Shown: in pieces, positions 6,361 to 13,906 of the stretch
Layout: every line of letters starts with the position of its first letter
Position numbering within the stretch: the first letter of the stretch is position 1
DNA from: a virus
Virus record (IMG/VR): IMGVR_UViG_3300006916_000536
Span: 1 to 20,145 of that record
DNA length: 20,145 nucleotides
Reading direction: 5' to 3' (one strand)
Position numbers and translations under genes: made by a program
Notes under the pieces: model-generated
What the model was told of the DNA's origin: nothing
Seen by the model: only the letters and a program-made list of their open reading frames with translations
The model's database searches: none

Positions 6361-6783
6361 TTAACCACCAATCGTTGCAGTCGTTAGATTGCCGGTCACT
6401 TGAAAGCTTAGCCGAGCCGTTACAACCTGCCCAACTGCAGCACTGATGCTAGCTTCCGTAAAAAGCACAGTTGCTTGAACTTGTCTATCGCTAGCTAACT
6501 GAAGCAAGAGCGTATTGGTAGAGGTTGCTGGGGTGTCGCTAGTCCTAAAGACGTTGGACAGCAATGAGGACATCGCCAACGCTCCAGCGCTGTCTTCGTA
6601 GTACAAAGCAGTGCATTGACCGTTGTATTCTTGGCGCCCGTAGATAAACGTTCTGGCGTTATCACCTGTCGTCGTGGTTTCGAGTGCTTCGGCTGCGCCA
6701 CTGATTGACCAGCTACTGATCTTGGCTACTTCCGTTCCATCAACGAGTAACGCGCCGTCGGCACCTGTAAAGTAAGTTGCCAT
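6361..6783 (-). CDS. small tail tube-like protein, 140 aa
   Basis: This compact beta-rich protein has the motif ISSWSISGAAEALETTTTGD at about residues 22-41, which parallels EWSFEITRSEIDVTTIGQ of the main tail tube protein. Its size and C-terminus (ARLSFQVTGNLTTATIGG) fit a minimal tail tube fold without the insert seen in the other two. The start overlaps the previous stop as TGATG, so it is translationally coupled to the gpM-like gene. It may be an alternative tube subunit or a distal tail ring. Clear family membership needs structure-based comparison. Confidence 0.65.
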   Translation of the reverse strand: MATYFTGADGALLVDGTEVAKISSWSISGAAEALETTTTGDNARTFIYGRQEYNGQCTALYYEDSAGALAMSSLLSNVFRTSDTPATSTNTLLLQLASDRQVQATVLFTEASISAAVGQVVTARLSFQVTGNLTTATIGG

Positions 6784-7157
6784 CAGGCTGCCACACCTAG
6801 TAATTCAATACTAACGCTTTGATAACCGGGCCGACCGTAAGTCACCTGTGGTGGAGCGCTGTAACGCCAAGCGTTGTCTGATTCGTTTGTGTAGCTGTAA
6901 GAGCCCTGACCAGCAAATACCTCAGCCGGAAGGTCAAAAGTGCCGTAAGTGGTGCCGTTAGCGGCGTAGTGATCAGTAATTGATTTGCCCTGAGCTTCAG
7001 TAATGTTGCTAAATGTCAGGGATAAACGCTGCTTTGTTGTCCTAGAACCATGGACAAAACGTACCTCAATTCCGTCCAGCGACTCGTAAAGAGACTGAGG
7101 GCGTTCGCCCGGAGACCACACGCGAGTGCTTGGTTCGATCGACGGGAAGATGCTCAT
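6783..7157 (-). CDS. minor tail protein, possibly lambda gpM-like
   Basis: The 124-residue protein contains IEVRFVHGSRTTKQRLSLTF, then ITEAQGKSITDHYAANG and YGTFDLPAE. This resembles the layout of lambda gpM-type minor tail proteins (a short strand with VRFGDG, a helix that starts at EA, then a loop and a F/W-x-x-P segment). Such proteins form part of the distal tail ring joining tube and hub. The ATG at 7155-7157 overlaps the stop of the hub gene as ATGA, and its own stop overlaps the next start. The family assignment is tentative; the role as a minor tail protein is supported by position. Confidence 0.55.
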   Translation of the reverse strand: MSIFPSIEPSTRVWSPGERPQSLYESLDGIEVRFVHGSRTTKQRLSLTFSNITEAQGKSITDHYAANGTTYGTFDLPAEVFAGQGSYSYTNESDNAWRYSAPPQVTYGRPGYQSVSIELLGVAA

Positions 7158-9106
7158 GTCTCAATCGTAAAAGAGCCCGAGATTATGCTGTTACTGATAA
7201 TGCTAGCGTTCGACCCATCAACAGGGAAGTGCTCTGCTTCTATCTCGTAGATGCCATCCTCGCCAGCGGTTACCGAAGAAACTAGGTAGTAATCCGACTC
7301 GGTCGTATTGTCGCCTTCGCTGTTTACACGATTCAGGGTTACGGTGATTAAATCATAAGGCGCAGTAAAGTTAGTTTGAAGGTTTCTAGGAGTCCTGAAC
7401 TTTACTACATGGGTGCTGTACCTTCTTGTGGCCAGTAGATATTTGGCGAATATGGTGGCGTGATCCGCGTTTGTGCAAAACTCAGTCATATCGAAAGATT
7501 CTTCCGGCGCGTCCTCGTCATAGTCCGAATAACGAACTTTTGTCGTCTTGCTTGTTTCAACGCCGTATTCATCTTGTCCTCGCCAAGATACCAGCACTTG
7601 GAAAGGCTTTCGCTGCTCACTGTCAATGTAGGTTTTTAGGTACGAACCAGCGATAAGTGCATTCGCGAAGCGGTCTTCCCTTGTCTCGGTATCATTAAAA
7701 CTTTCGTTGACTGAGCTACTCAAATCTCCGGTGTTTATGGTGTAGTCCGTATTTAGAGGTAGTAAAGGCACAGCGCGATGGAGCCCTAATTCCACAAAAA
7801 TCCCGCACAAGAAGTAGGGTGCTATTTGTTGAGCCCAGCTAGAGAAATTGGTTGTTGTCGGTAAAACACCGTTGTACCTTATGTTGTACGTGTTATGAAA
7901 ACCGGCACCTATTGCAGCATCGTAAGCAATGAAAGCGCTATCTCCATCTGAATCGTAGTCATTGGCTTGAGGTTCAGAAGAGATATTTCGCCCTCCCCAT
8001 AACAGGAGATCAATAAACTTATCGCTAGCCCCGAAAGTCTTAGTAAGAGGTGAACCTCCCGGCGTGGGCTCCCGGAATTTCCATACCCGCAAACCATCCT
8101 CGACAAAAGCATGAAGCTGTTTTAGATCGCTAGGGCTGCTGTAGCTTCTGCTTGGATCATATAGATTACCTTCAATGACCAGTAGCGATAAATCGTAATA
8201 GCTACTTGTTCGATCGTGGCTTGTTGGGAAAGTATTGTTTTGTTGAACCTCAAGCAAAATAGCTTCTGGAACTGTTCCTGCGCCAACAACACCTGTATTT
8301 TCAATCGAATATATGTACGCACCAGCAGTAACCGTATCTGTGATGGTTGAAATTGCGCCGGTGCTGCTTGTTGTGAAGGATCCAACGGTTGTAACTGTTC
8401 CGCCGATGCCGTCGAGCGACATTCTTTTAACTGTTACGCCGTAGGTTGAAAACGTGCCACTGGCACCTGGTACGTGAAATGGTTTTGCACGGAAGGTTAC
8501 GCTTGTGGCATAATTGCCCACTGTGTTGTAGATAACTTTACTTCCACTTGAATTGCCTAAAGATTCGATTGCGGTGAAGAAATTAGTATGATCGCAAGTG
8601 ATGTCGTAACTACTTATCGGACAAACAGCAGAATCGCCGGAGTAAACGACATTGAAGGTAAACCCCGAACTTGCGAGTGCCGATAAGCGTGTCTTTCCTA
8701 CAAAAAAGTTTGAGTAACTTAGGGTTGCCCAAGCCTCTCCTTGTGAAAAAGCGTAGATAAAAGTTCTGTCGAAATTCTTAGATCCTGCGTCTAGCAAGGG
8801 GAAACTTACCCATACGCCTCCAGCATTGTTTACCCTGTCGCAGAACACAACAGGCATTGTGTCGCCAGCAGATGCCCAGGATTGGGCTTTGTCCAGACTT
8901 TCGTAGGGCGAGTAGTCCAGCGAGACAATGTTTTCAAGGCGCGTTTGCCCGCTGTTTACCTGCGTTGCTCGGTTGCCGGGAGGCGTAGTCGACCGCACAG
9001 AACCGCCATAGGTAGGCAGCTTTACTGTCGGCAGCTTTACTGTCGGCAGCTTTACTGTCGGCAGTTTTACTGTCGGAGTCCTTACCGTTGGCTGATTAGA
9101 AGTCAT
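7154..9106 (-). CDS. tail hub / tip attachment protein (gpJ- or Dit/Tal-like)
   Basis: This 650-residue protein is the largest after the tape measure and sits where tail hubs are encoded. It has an unusual Pro-rich N-terminus of PTVKL repeats (residues 6-32), a beta-rich middle, and a region around residues 330-440 (DLKQLHAFVEDGLRVWKF, DKFIDLLLWGG, PYFLCGIFVELG). The C-terminal part around 540-635 (DMTEFCTNADHATIFAKYLL, then PYDLITVTLNR and IYEIEAEHFP) matches the layout of phage tail hub proteins, with the Ala-rich helix followed by DLI-V strands. It would close the tube tip and carry the fibres. No peptidase motif is seen. Start ATG at 9104-9106. Confidence 0.7.
   Translation of the reverse strand: MTSNQPTVRTPTVKLPTVKLPTVKLPTVKLPTYGGSVRSTTPPGNRATQVNSGQTRLENIVSLDYSPYESLDKAQSWASAGDTMPVVFCDRVNNAGGVWVSFPLLDAGSKNFDRTFIYAFSQGEAWATLSYSNFFVGKTRLSALASSGFTFNVVYSGDSAVCPISSYDITCDHTNFFTAIESLGNSSGSKVIYNTVGNYATSVTFRAKPFHVPGASGTFSTYGVTVKRMSLDGIGGTVTTVGSFTTSSTGAISTITDTVTAGAYIYSIENTGVVGAGTVPEAILLEVQQNNTFPTSHDRTSSYYDLSLLVIEGNLYDPSRSYSSPSDLKQLHAFVEDGLRVWKFREPTPGGSPLTKTFGASDKFIDLLLWGGRNISSEPQANDYDSDGDSAFIAYDAAIGAGFHNTYNIRYNGVLPTTTNFSSWAQQIAPYFLCGIFVELGLHRAVPLLPLNTDYTINTGDLSSSVNESFNDTETREDRFANALIAGSYLKTYIDSEQRKPFQVLVSWRGQDEYGVETSKTTKVRYSDYDEDAPEESFDMTEFCTNADHATIFAKYLLATRRYSTHVVKFRTPRNLQTNFTAPYDLITVTLNRVNSEGDNTTESDYYLVSSVTAGEDGIYEIEAEHFPVDGSNASIISNSIISGSFTIET
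9015..9089 (-). repeat. 15-bp tandem repeat encoding PTVKL
   Basis: Four consecutive 15-base units (GGCAGCTTTACTGTC on the plus strand) occupy 9015-9074. Three are identical and the fourth differs by one base. A degenerate fifth unit lies at 9075-9089. On the minus strand they encode PTVRT followed by four PTVKL units near the N-terminus of the hub protein. Near-identical DNA copies suggest recent slippage expansion. Confidence 0.95.
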
Positions 9107-9586
9107 TTACTTATCGCGGAAGGACAAAGGCGACAGAACGGTCCAGGGGATCTTCCTCCCCGGAAAGTCCGAATCCACTGTTTTAGCGTAGGTCTCCACC
9201 TCAAGCGTGATACTCGAAAAGTCTGTTGATCCTCTGGCGGCCTTACCCGCTATGTACGAGAAGCTGTTAAAGGTTGAAGGATTCTCCAAACCCTCAGTAG
9301 CAGACCAGCGAAACATGGCTTGAGCGACATATAACTTGTTTTCAATGGCGTTTTCCACTATGTCTATGTATTCGACTGTCGCTGGAAATGTAAGAGAAAA
9401 CGATTGATAAAGCGAGCTTTTTGATGTCGTGACGGCGCTGCCCTTAAAAGGCGCGTGAGTATAGGTTGTTGAGCCTATCACCGTTGGGTCAGGAAAGTAA
9501 TTCTGAAACTCGTGTAAAAGAGGGTCGCCGATTGTATAAGGCGAAGGATAGATCTGAATAGTCGTAAGGACGCCACGTACTGCCAT
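9107..9586 (-). CDS. minor tail protein, unknown family
   Basis: The protein has about 159 residues. The frame opens at a TTG (9587-9589), but the ATG at 9584-9586 is preferred: it overlaps the tape measure stop as TGATG and has AGGGG 7 bases upstream. The sequence is beta-rich with a segment (SLYQSFSLTFPATVEYIDIV, ENAIENKLYVAQAMF) suggesting a small mixed domain, and ends WTVLSPLSFRDK. Its position between tape measure and hub is that of distal tail or minor tail proteins (lambda M, L positions). I do not recognise a named family and see no Cys cluster. Confidence 0.6.
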   Translation of the reverse strand: MAVRGVLTTIQIYPSPYTIGDPLLHEFQNYFPDPTVIGSTTYTHAPFKGSAVTTSKSSLYQSFSLTFPATVEYIDIVENAIENKLYVAQAMFRWSATEGLENPSTFNSFSYIAGKAARGSTDFSSITLEVETYAKTVDSDFPGRKIPWTVLSPLSFRDK

Positions 9587-12438
9587 CAACCCACCCCTAA
9601 GTCACGACGCGCACCACCACTGGAGGTGATCATCTTAAGTGCCATCTCGGCGCCCTGTGTGCTAGCCGATTGTAGCCCTGCCACAAAGTCGCTCTGGTTT
9701 ACGTAGTTTTGACCGTCCATGTTCATCACTGGTCCGGTCGTCACGTTTACCGTGGGATTGACTGACGCGGAACCCTGATTTCCGCCTGATGGGCTATACC
9801 GCAGCATCGCGCTGGCCCTCCTAGCTTCGCTAGTAGTTCTAGTAGTTCGAGGGTTAGTTAGAGACTCTTTTGGCCTCGTCGCTATCTGCAGGTTTCGCTC
9901 TCGTTGCGCTTTCTCAAGCGCTCCAACCATCTCCTCGACAGATTTAAAGTTACCCCTGCCTTGTACTCTTGCCTTAATATCTGGATCAATTGGCATACTA
10001 GTCGTTACTGTACTGGTTCGAGTTGCACCCAACTTGCCTCTTTCGTAGCCCTCATCTTGGCTCACCACAGTAGTTTTTCCTGTTCTCTTTTTAGCTGTAC
10101 TGCTAGCTTCACTTTGAACTGATTTTGTTGCAGCTGCTACGGTGTAAAGCTCCTTTTGTGCAGATACTGAACGCGCCAGGAACGCTGCTCGTTTTTGCTC
10201 AGCTGCCGAAGCCTCGATTGCTTCGATCTTGCCTTGTAAGGTGTAACCAGCGGCTAGCTTTTGGTTCTTCGCGATTTCGCGGGTAGTCGCTAACTGCTGA
10301 TCAGCGGCTGCGACCATCTCTTCAGCGATCTTTAGTGTTGACTGCTCTTGAGCGTGTATTCGATCCAAAGCAGCTTTGCGTAAACCAAGATCTTTGATGC
10401 TTTGCGCTTCAAGTTTCAGGCTCTCTACCTGCAACTGAATACGCTTGACTTCAAAGTCAACCTGCTTACGGGCCGCTTCAGCTTTTGCGACGCCTTGGTC
10501 GATGGAGAGAAGGTTATTTTGATGCTCAATTCGAGCTTGTCGAATCTGCCTTTGGGCAATCTGATCAATGATTTCACCGCGAACGATATGGCTGCCGTTG
10601 ATGCTGTTGAGTTGATCAAGCTGTCGCTGTAAGCGGCTCTCTTCTAAATCAAGCCTTGCGCTGACTAGATCGTTGCGGGAACGCTCCAGGTCAAGAATGC
10701 CATCGATACTTCTTTGCTGGATGCTGAAGATCTTTATTTCGCCTTCCAGTGTCGCCTCTCTGGCTTTAAGGTATTCGTTGATGTCTTGGTACTTCCCTTT
10801 TATTTCTTCAAGTTCTATTTGTTGCTGCTCCAAGAGGTAATTTTGGTTATTCTGTTTCTGTTCTTGTTCTTCGAGTTGATCCAATAGTGTAAATCGTTCC
10901 TCTATTTCTTTGCCGGTTAGACCGGCTGTTTCTATACGTGCCAGGCGAGTTTTTTCCTCAAATTCTTGTTCAATCTTTTTCTGCCGGATCTGGTAATCCA
11001 GCATTGCGTTGTGCTCCTTATCGGCGGTGGAGCGCGCAGATACTCGCTGACTTTCTAATGTGAGTATTTCCGCATTTGAAGTCAATTCACGCTTGAGCCC
11101 ATCGTTGGTTTTTATTACTGCGGCTATACGCTTTTCGGTTTCTTCGGTAACAGACTGTGTATCCCCAATCTGCTGTTTTATGAGGTCTTGCGCAAACTTT
11201 AGAGGCCCAATAATAGGGTTTAGGTATTGATGCCATGAGCCGAAACTAGGGCCTATCTGATTGTTGAGTTTTAATATGTCTTTAGACAGGTCGAGAATAA
11301 GTGTAAATGAATCAATGATTGGCTCAACGTAAGATCCTAGATATGCTGACGTTACTGCGATGAGTTCGTTCCAGGTGTTGGTCAGTCGATTAACACTCTC
11401 GGAGATTGACTCTACTTTTCCTGGTGCTATGCCCAGCTGATTTGCAACTTGTTCGGCGGCAAACTCCTGTGCTTGTAGTGCCTCTCCGGACTCAGTTAAG
11501 CGGCGAACTGTGGTCTCAAGGTCTGCGTTTACATAAACTACGCTATCGCGTAGCGCATTCATATCCAACTTATCGAGTGCATTACCTATGTCCGCAATCC
11601 GCTTGACGGCGTCTTCTAGTTGTTGGCCGAGAGCGGAACCTATGATCTGGCCGCCAAAGCCGGTGCCAGCAAACGAACCAAGCAAGCCACCGGCAACTTG
11701 ACCAGGGCCGCCGCCAAACAGAAGTGGGAAGCCTGCGCCGAGCATCAAGTTTTCGGCTTGCTTGCCTCTATCGGCTTTGGCACTCTGTTTAGCTTTTGTT
11801 CTTTTGCTTAGCTCTTGGTCGAAGCGGTTAAGAGCCTCCTTATCTTTTGCGATCCTGTCCTTAAAAACCTTATCGTTACTTTTTAGTCTTGCTTGTGCGT
11901 ATTTTAAATCATTATTTATTTGTTCGTTTAGTAAAGCCCTCTCTTGTACCCGACGTTGATTGATTTCTTTGATCGACTGCTGTTCAGCAAGAGCTGTTCT
12001 GACTTGAGAGGCACCGGCAGCCGGATCAAAGCCCGCCGCAGGCTGAGGGCCGTATTCAGTTGCTGTGAAACCTGTGGCTTGGCGTGCGACGCGGGCCAGT
12101 TCTTTTTGTTTACTTATTTGTTGGTCAATAAGTCTGTTTGTTAGTTCTTGAGCACCATTTGCTTTACCTAAAGCAGCGACGTATTGGTTAATAGCGGAGC
12201 TGTAATTGCCTGTTGCCTGACCGGCGCTATTTAGGCGGATCCGGGTCTTGCTTAAGTTTTCCTGGGCATCTTGTAGAGCTTTATTGTATGTGTTTATACT
12301 TGCTACGGTCTTTGAGCCGAATACTTCTCTACTGTTTACGCGATCAATATCTGTAGATAGCCTGTCTATCTTGCTGCGTAATTCGTCGAGCTGCTTGGTG
12401 CCCTTTACGCCGATTTGTATCTCTGTCTTGTAAGCCAC
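9586..12438 (-). CDS. tail tape measure protein
   Basis: This is the longest gene, 950 residues. It is mostly helical with long coiled-coil stretches (about 1-225 and 430-760). A Gly-rich hydrophobic segment at about residues 231-272 (LMLGAGFPLLFGGGPGQVAG and following) is typical for tape measures that insert into the membrane, and a second hydrophobic stretch lies near 350-375 (LIAVTSAYLGSYVEP, then LILDL). The C-terminal 200 residues are basic and Ser/Thr-rich. The protein sets tail length; at about 0.15 nm per residue it predicts a tail near 140 nm, if not processed. It follows the tail chaperone as usual. Confidence 0.93.
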   Translation of the reverse strand: MAYKTEIQIGVKGTKQLDELRSKIDRLSTDIDRVNSREVFGSKTVASINTYNKALQDAQENLSKTRIRLNSAGQATGNYSSAINQYVAALGKANGAQELTNRLIDQQISKQKELARVARQATGFTATEYGPQPAAGFDPAAGASQVRTALAEQQSIKEINQRRVQERALLNEQINNDLKYAQARLKSNDKVFKDRIAKDKEALNRFDQELSKRTKAKQSAKADRGKQAENLMLGAGFPLLFGGGPGQVAGGLLGSFAGTGFGGQIIGSALGQQLEDAVKRIADIGNALDKLDMNALRDSVVYVNADLETTVRRLTESGEALQAQEFAAEQVANQLGIAPGKVESISESVNRLTNTWNELIAVTSAYLGSYVEPIIDSFTLILDLSKDILKLNNQIGPSFGSWHQYLNPIIGPLKFAQDLIKQQIGDTQSVTEETEKRIAAVIKTNDGLKRELTSNAEILTLESQRVSARSTADKEHNAMLDYQIRQKKIEQEFEEKTRLARIETAGLTGKEIEERFTLLDQLEEQEQKQNNQNYLLEQQQIELEEIKGKYQDINEYLKAREATLEGEIKIFSIQQRSIDGILDLERSRNDLVSARLDLEESRLQRQLDQLNSINGSHIVRGEIIDQIAQRQIRQARIEHQNNLLSIDQGVAKAEAARKQVDFEVKRIQLQVESLKLEAQSIKDLGLRKAALDRIHAQEQSTLKIAEEMVAAADQQLATTREIAKNQKLAAGYTLQGKIEAIEASAAEQKRAAFLARSVSAQKELYTVAAATKSVQSEASSTAKKRTGKTTVVSQDEGYERGKLGATRTSTVTTSMPIDPDIKARVQGRGNFKSVEEMVGALEKAQRERNLQIATRPKESLTNPRTTRTTSEARRASAMLRYSPSGGNQGSASVNPTVNVTTGPVMNMDGQNYVNQSDFVAGLQSASTQGAEMALKMITSSGGARRDLGVG

Positions 12439-12465
12439 GGCGCGGCACTAGATCCTCAGCTAAGT

Positions 12466-12663
12466 CTAGCGACCGCGGCGTTTGGCTTTCTCGTACGCTT
12501 TGTTCTCTTGGTCTGCTTTATACGAGTAGTAGGCGTGCCAGCCAAGCAGTTCTTCCTGGGTCATTCGGGACTGAAGCTCGCCAAGCGTCATCTTCAGTTC
12601 GGTTGCCAGAAAGAACTGGAATTGCAGAGCGTGATTTTTTTCGATCTCACTCTGCAGTGCTTT
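12466..12663 (-). CDS. tail assembly chaperone, second (gpT-like) part, frameshifted
   Basis: This frame opens just after a TGA at 12664-12666 and ends at TAG 12466-12468. The product contains LQFQFFLATELKMTLGELQS, then MTQEELLGWHAYYSYKADQE and a basic tail. The xMTxEELxxWxAYY pattern is the hallmark of the T part of G/T-type tail chaperones. It is in the +1 (equivalently -2) frame relative to the gene at 12647-13000, which it overlaps by 17 bases, and its conserved region begins before the first ATG. Production as a G-T fusion by frameshifting is therefore likely. Separate translation from the ATG at about 12603, giving 41 residues, is the alternative. The tape measure starts 27 bases downstream. 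Confidence 0.75.
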   Translation of the reverse strand, partial: KALQSEIEKNHALQFQFFLATELKMTLGELQSRMTQEELLGWHAYYSYKADQENKAYEKAKRRGR

Positions 12664-12664
12664 T
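12647..12664 (-). promoter_or_regulatory. frameshift window of the tail chaperone (+1 or -2)
   Basis: The change of frame must happen between the T-frame stop (12664-12666) and the G-frame stop (12647-12649). Within it the minus strand reads ATG AAA AGC ACT GCA GAG TGA. The run AAAA at 12661-12664 lets a Lys tRNA on AAA slip +1 onto another AAA. I see no codon pair that would allow a good -2 slip. A run of seven A at 12635-12641 is beyond the stop and cannot serve. Confidence 0.45.
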
Positions 12665-13000
12665 CATGTCGGCATCAACATCCGAGTCCTCATTCAAAAT
12701 AGCCAGCATCAAAGCCTGCAGATCCCTGTCCTTGACTTCGTTCTTCAAAACGTCGATCTCACCAGGTCTGAACAGCTTTTGGCCGCTGTCGTCGATGGCC
12801 TTGTTGATCAGTAGCTGGAGCGCAAAAGCGGTGGCATCCTCCGATTTGGCTTGGCGTTGAGCACGCTCACGCTCTGCCATCGTCAGGGGAGTAAACCAAA
12901 GCTCAAAAGTCGATCCATCCGATAACTCGACTTCCTTTTTGATCGGCTCCATGTTGGCAGCCTTGCGGAGGCGATCAATTGCGCGAAGTGCGACAGGCAT
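12647..13000 (-). CDS. tail assembly chaperone, first (gpG-like) part
   Basis: The 117-residue protein begins MPVALRAIDRLRKAANMEP and contains a small N-terminal beta domain (KKEVELSDGSTFELWFTPLT) and a helical body (MAERERAQRQAKSEDATAFA, ALMLAILNEDSD). It would bind the tape measure and tail tube protein during tail assembly. Position between tube protein and tape measure is diagnostic. The frame opens at ATG 13000. A second ATG at 12950-12952 has AAGG 8 bases upstream and gives a start (MEPIKKEV) closer to what I expect for the family, so translation may begin there. The stop lies inside a shifted frame that encodes the T part. Confidence 0.8.
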   Translation of the reverse strand: MPVALRAIDRLRKAANMEPIKKEVELSDGSTFELWFTPLTMAERERAQRQAKSEDATAFALQLLINKAIDDSGQKLFRPGEIDVLKNEVKDRDLQALMLAILNEDSDVDADMKSTAE

Positions 13001-13020
13001 TGAAATAATTGTGTATGTGA

Positions 13021-13032
13021 TTAGTGTAGCGG
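13021..13032 (-). promoter_or_regulatory. 12-base element, copy B, downstream of the tail tube terminator
   Basis: On the minus strand this reads CCGCTACACTAA, 13 bases after the terminator stem. An identical copy follows the capsid gene terminator at 15860-15871. TACACT within it resembles a -10 hexamer and could restart transcription for the tail chaperone and tape measure. At the normal spacing the -35 position falls in the terminator hairpin and shows no match. Confidence 0.4.
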
Positions 13033-13040
13033 TTTACAGC

Positions 13041-13064
13041 AAAAAGCCCCGGTAAAACCGGGGC
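13041..13064 (-). terminator. intrinsic terminator after the tail tube gene
   Basis: The minus strand reads an 8-bp stem GCCCCGGT / ACCGGGGC with a 3-base loop, followed at once by five T. It starts 28 bases after the stop of the tail tube gene. It should cut or reduce transcription into the chaperone and tape measure genes, which are needed in far smaller amounts. Confidence 0.93.
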
Positions 13065-13091
13065 GATTGCCATCTGCCTTGTAACAGCTTA

Positions 13092-13838
13092 TTAGGACTT
13101 GCTGAAGTCGAAGGTAGGTGCGGCACTTGGACGGAAGGCGATCTCGACGCTTTGACCATCGTCGGGGTTCACGGTGAGGCTGGCGGAAGTCAGAATCACA
13201 GGAACAGTGACGGAACGGCTTTGGGTGTCGTCCACAGAACCGGAGCTGATGATGCGGTCGATGTACAGCTTCATCTCGGCGCCGTTCTGCTCGCGCTCGA
13301 TTACGTCCTCGATCAGGCGACTGGAGAGCAGGGTGTCATCATCGGTGGTATAAACGGTGGCTGAGCCGGAACCGTCAGCAAAACCAGGGATGTAAGCCCG
13401 GAAAGGAGCAGTGCCGGTAACAGTCTGACCAATCGTGGTGACATCGATCTCAGAGCGGGTGATCTCAAAGCTCCACTCGCGAACCTGGCCAACTGCAGCA
13501 GCAGCGGTATAGCTGATGCTTGCAGTGTCGGAACCGAATCCGGTAGGGGCTGCAGTTGCAGTCTCCTCCGAACCACCCGCAGTTGAGCTGAGGGTCATCA
13601 CACCGGTTGCCTCGTCATAGGTCAACACGTAGTAATCACCAGCAGCAATTGCGCCAGTGGTGGTCGCTCCAGCGGGGTAGGCCAGGGTCACGGGGTCGTT
13701 AACCCGGAAACCCAGATAGGAGCCGACGGTGATGTCGCCGCCAGTGGCAGGGAACGCGGAAGCGGTGAGGGTGGTAACAGAAGTTCCGGCTGGTTTGTAA
13801 TACAGGGCGCCGGAGGTGCCCGAGAGGACGGTTGCCAT
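13092..13838 (-). CDS. major tail tube protein
   Basis: This 248-residue protein lies between the tail terminator and tail chaperone, the fixed place of the tail tube protein. The core motif is REWSFEITRSEIDVTTIGQ at about residues 120-138, followed by strands (FRAYIPGFADGSGSATVYT) and a C-terminal region ending SVEIAFRPSAAPTFDFSKS. A beta-rich insert at about 35-95 (YYVLTYDEATGVMTL) probably faces outwards on the tail. It would polymerise as hexameric rings. It is flanked by leader hairpins, one overlapping its start codon, and by a strong terminator, as expected for a highly made protein. AGG lies 8 bases before the ATG. Confidence 0.88.
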   Translation of the reverse strand: MATVLSGTSGALYYKPAGTSVTTLTASAFPATGGDITVGSYLGFRVNDPVTLAYPAGATTTGAIAAGDYYVLTYDEATGVMTLSSTAGGSEETATAAPTGFGSDTASISYTAAAAVGQVREWSFEITRSEIDVTTIGQTVTGTAPFRAYIPGFADGSGSATVYTTDDDTLLSSRLIEDVIEREQNGAEMKLYIDRIISSGSVDDTQSRSVTVPVILTSASLTVNPDDGQSVEIAFRPSAAPTFDFSKS

Positions 13839-13851
13839 AGGTAAGACCTAT
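13837..13851 (-). promoter_or_regulatory. hairpin over the start of the tail tube gene
   Basis: The minus strand reads ATAGGT CTT ACCTAT followed by G, a perfect 6-bp stem with a 3-base loop. It takes in both the AGG ribosome site and the first two bases of the ATG. It could limit initiation unless opened by ribosomes or a protein. The stem is AT-containing and short, so it is only moderately stable. Confidence 0.5.
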
Positions 13852-13865
13852 CGGTAGGGTGTCGC

Positions 13866-13896
13866 GGGCACAGCCCGGCTAACTCTAGGTTAGCCG
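13866..13896 (-). other. two adjacent hairpins in the tail tube leader
   Basis: On the minus strand an 8-bp stem CGGCTAAC / GTTAGCCG with a 5-base loop (13876-13896) is directly followed by GGGC / GCCC with a 3-base loop (13866-13876); the two share one base. No T run follows, so this is not a standard terminator. It begins 11 bases after the stop of the tail terminator gene and may stabilise or process the tail tube mRNA. Confidence 0.6.
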
Positions 13897-13906
13897 ATGT
13901 TGCTAT

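Noticed and set aside
9015-9089. CRISPR array
   Set aside because: The 15-base units are directly adjacent with no spacers and are coding.
8882-9229. Plus-strand frame with repeated RQLYC units
   Set aside because: It is the antisense reading of the PTVKL tandem repeat.
12635-12641. Run of seven A as a -1 slippery site for the tail chaperone
   Set aside because: It lies downstream of the stop codon of the first part, and a -1 shift would not reach the T frame.
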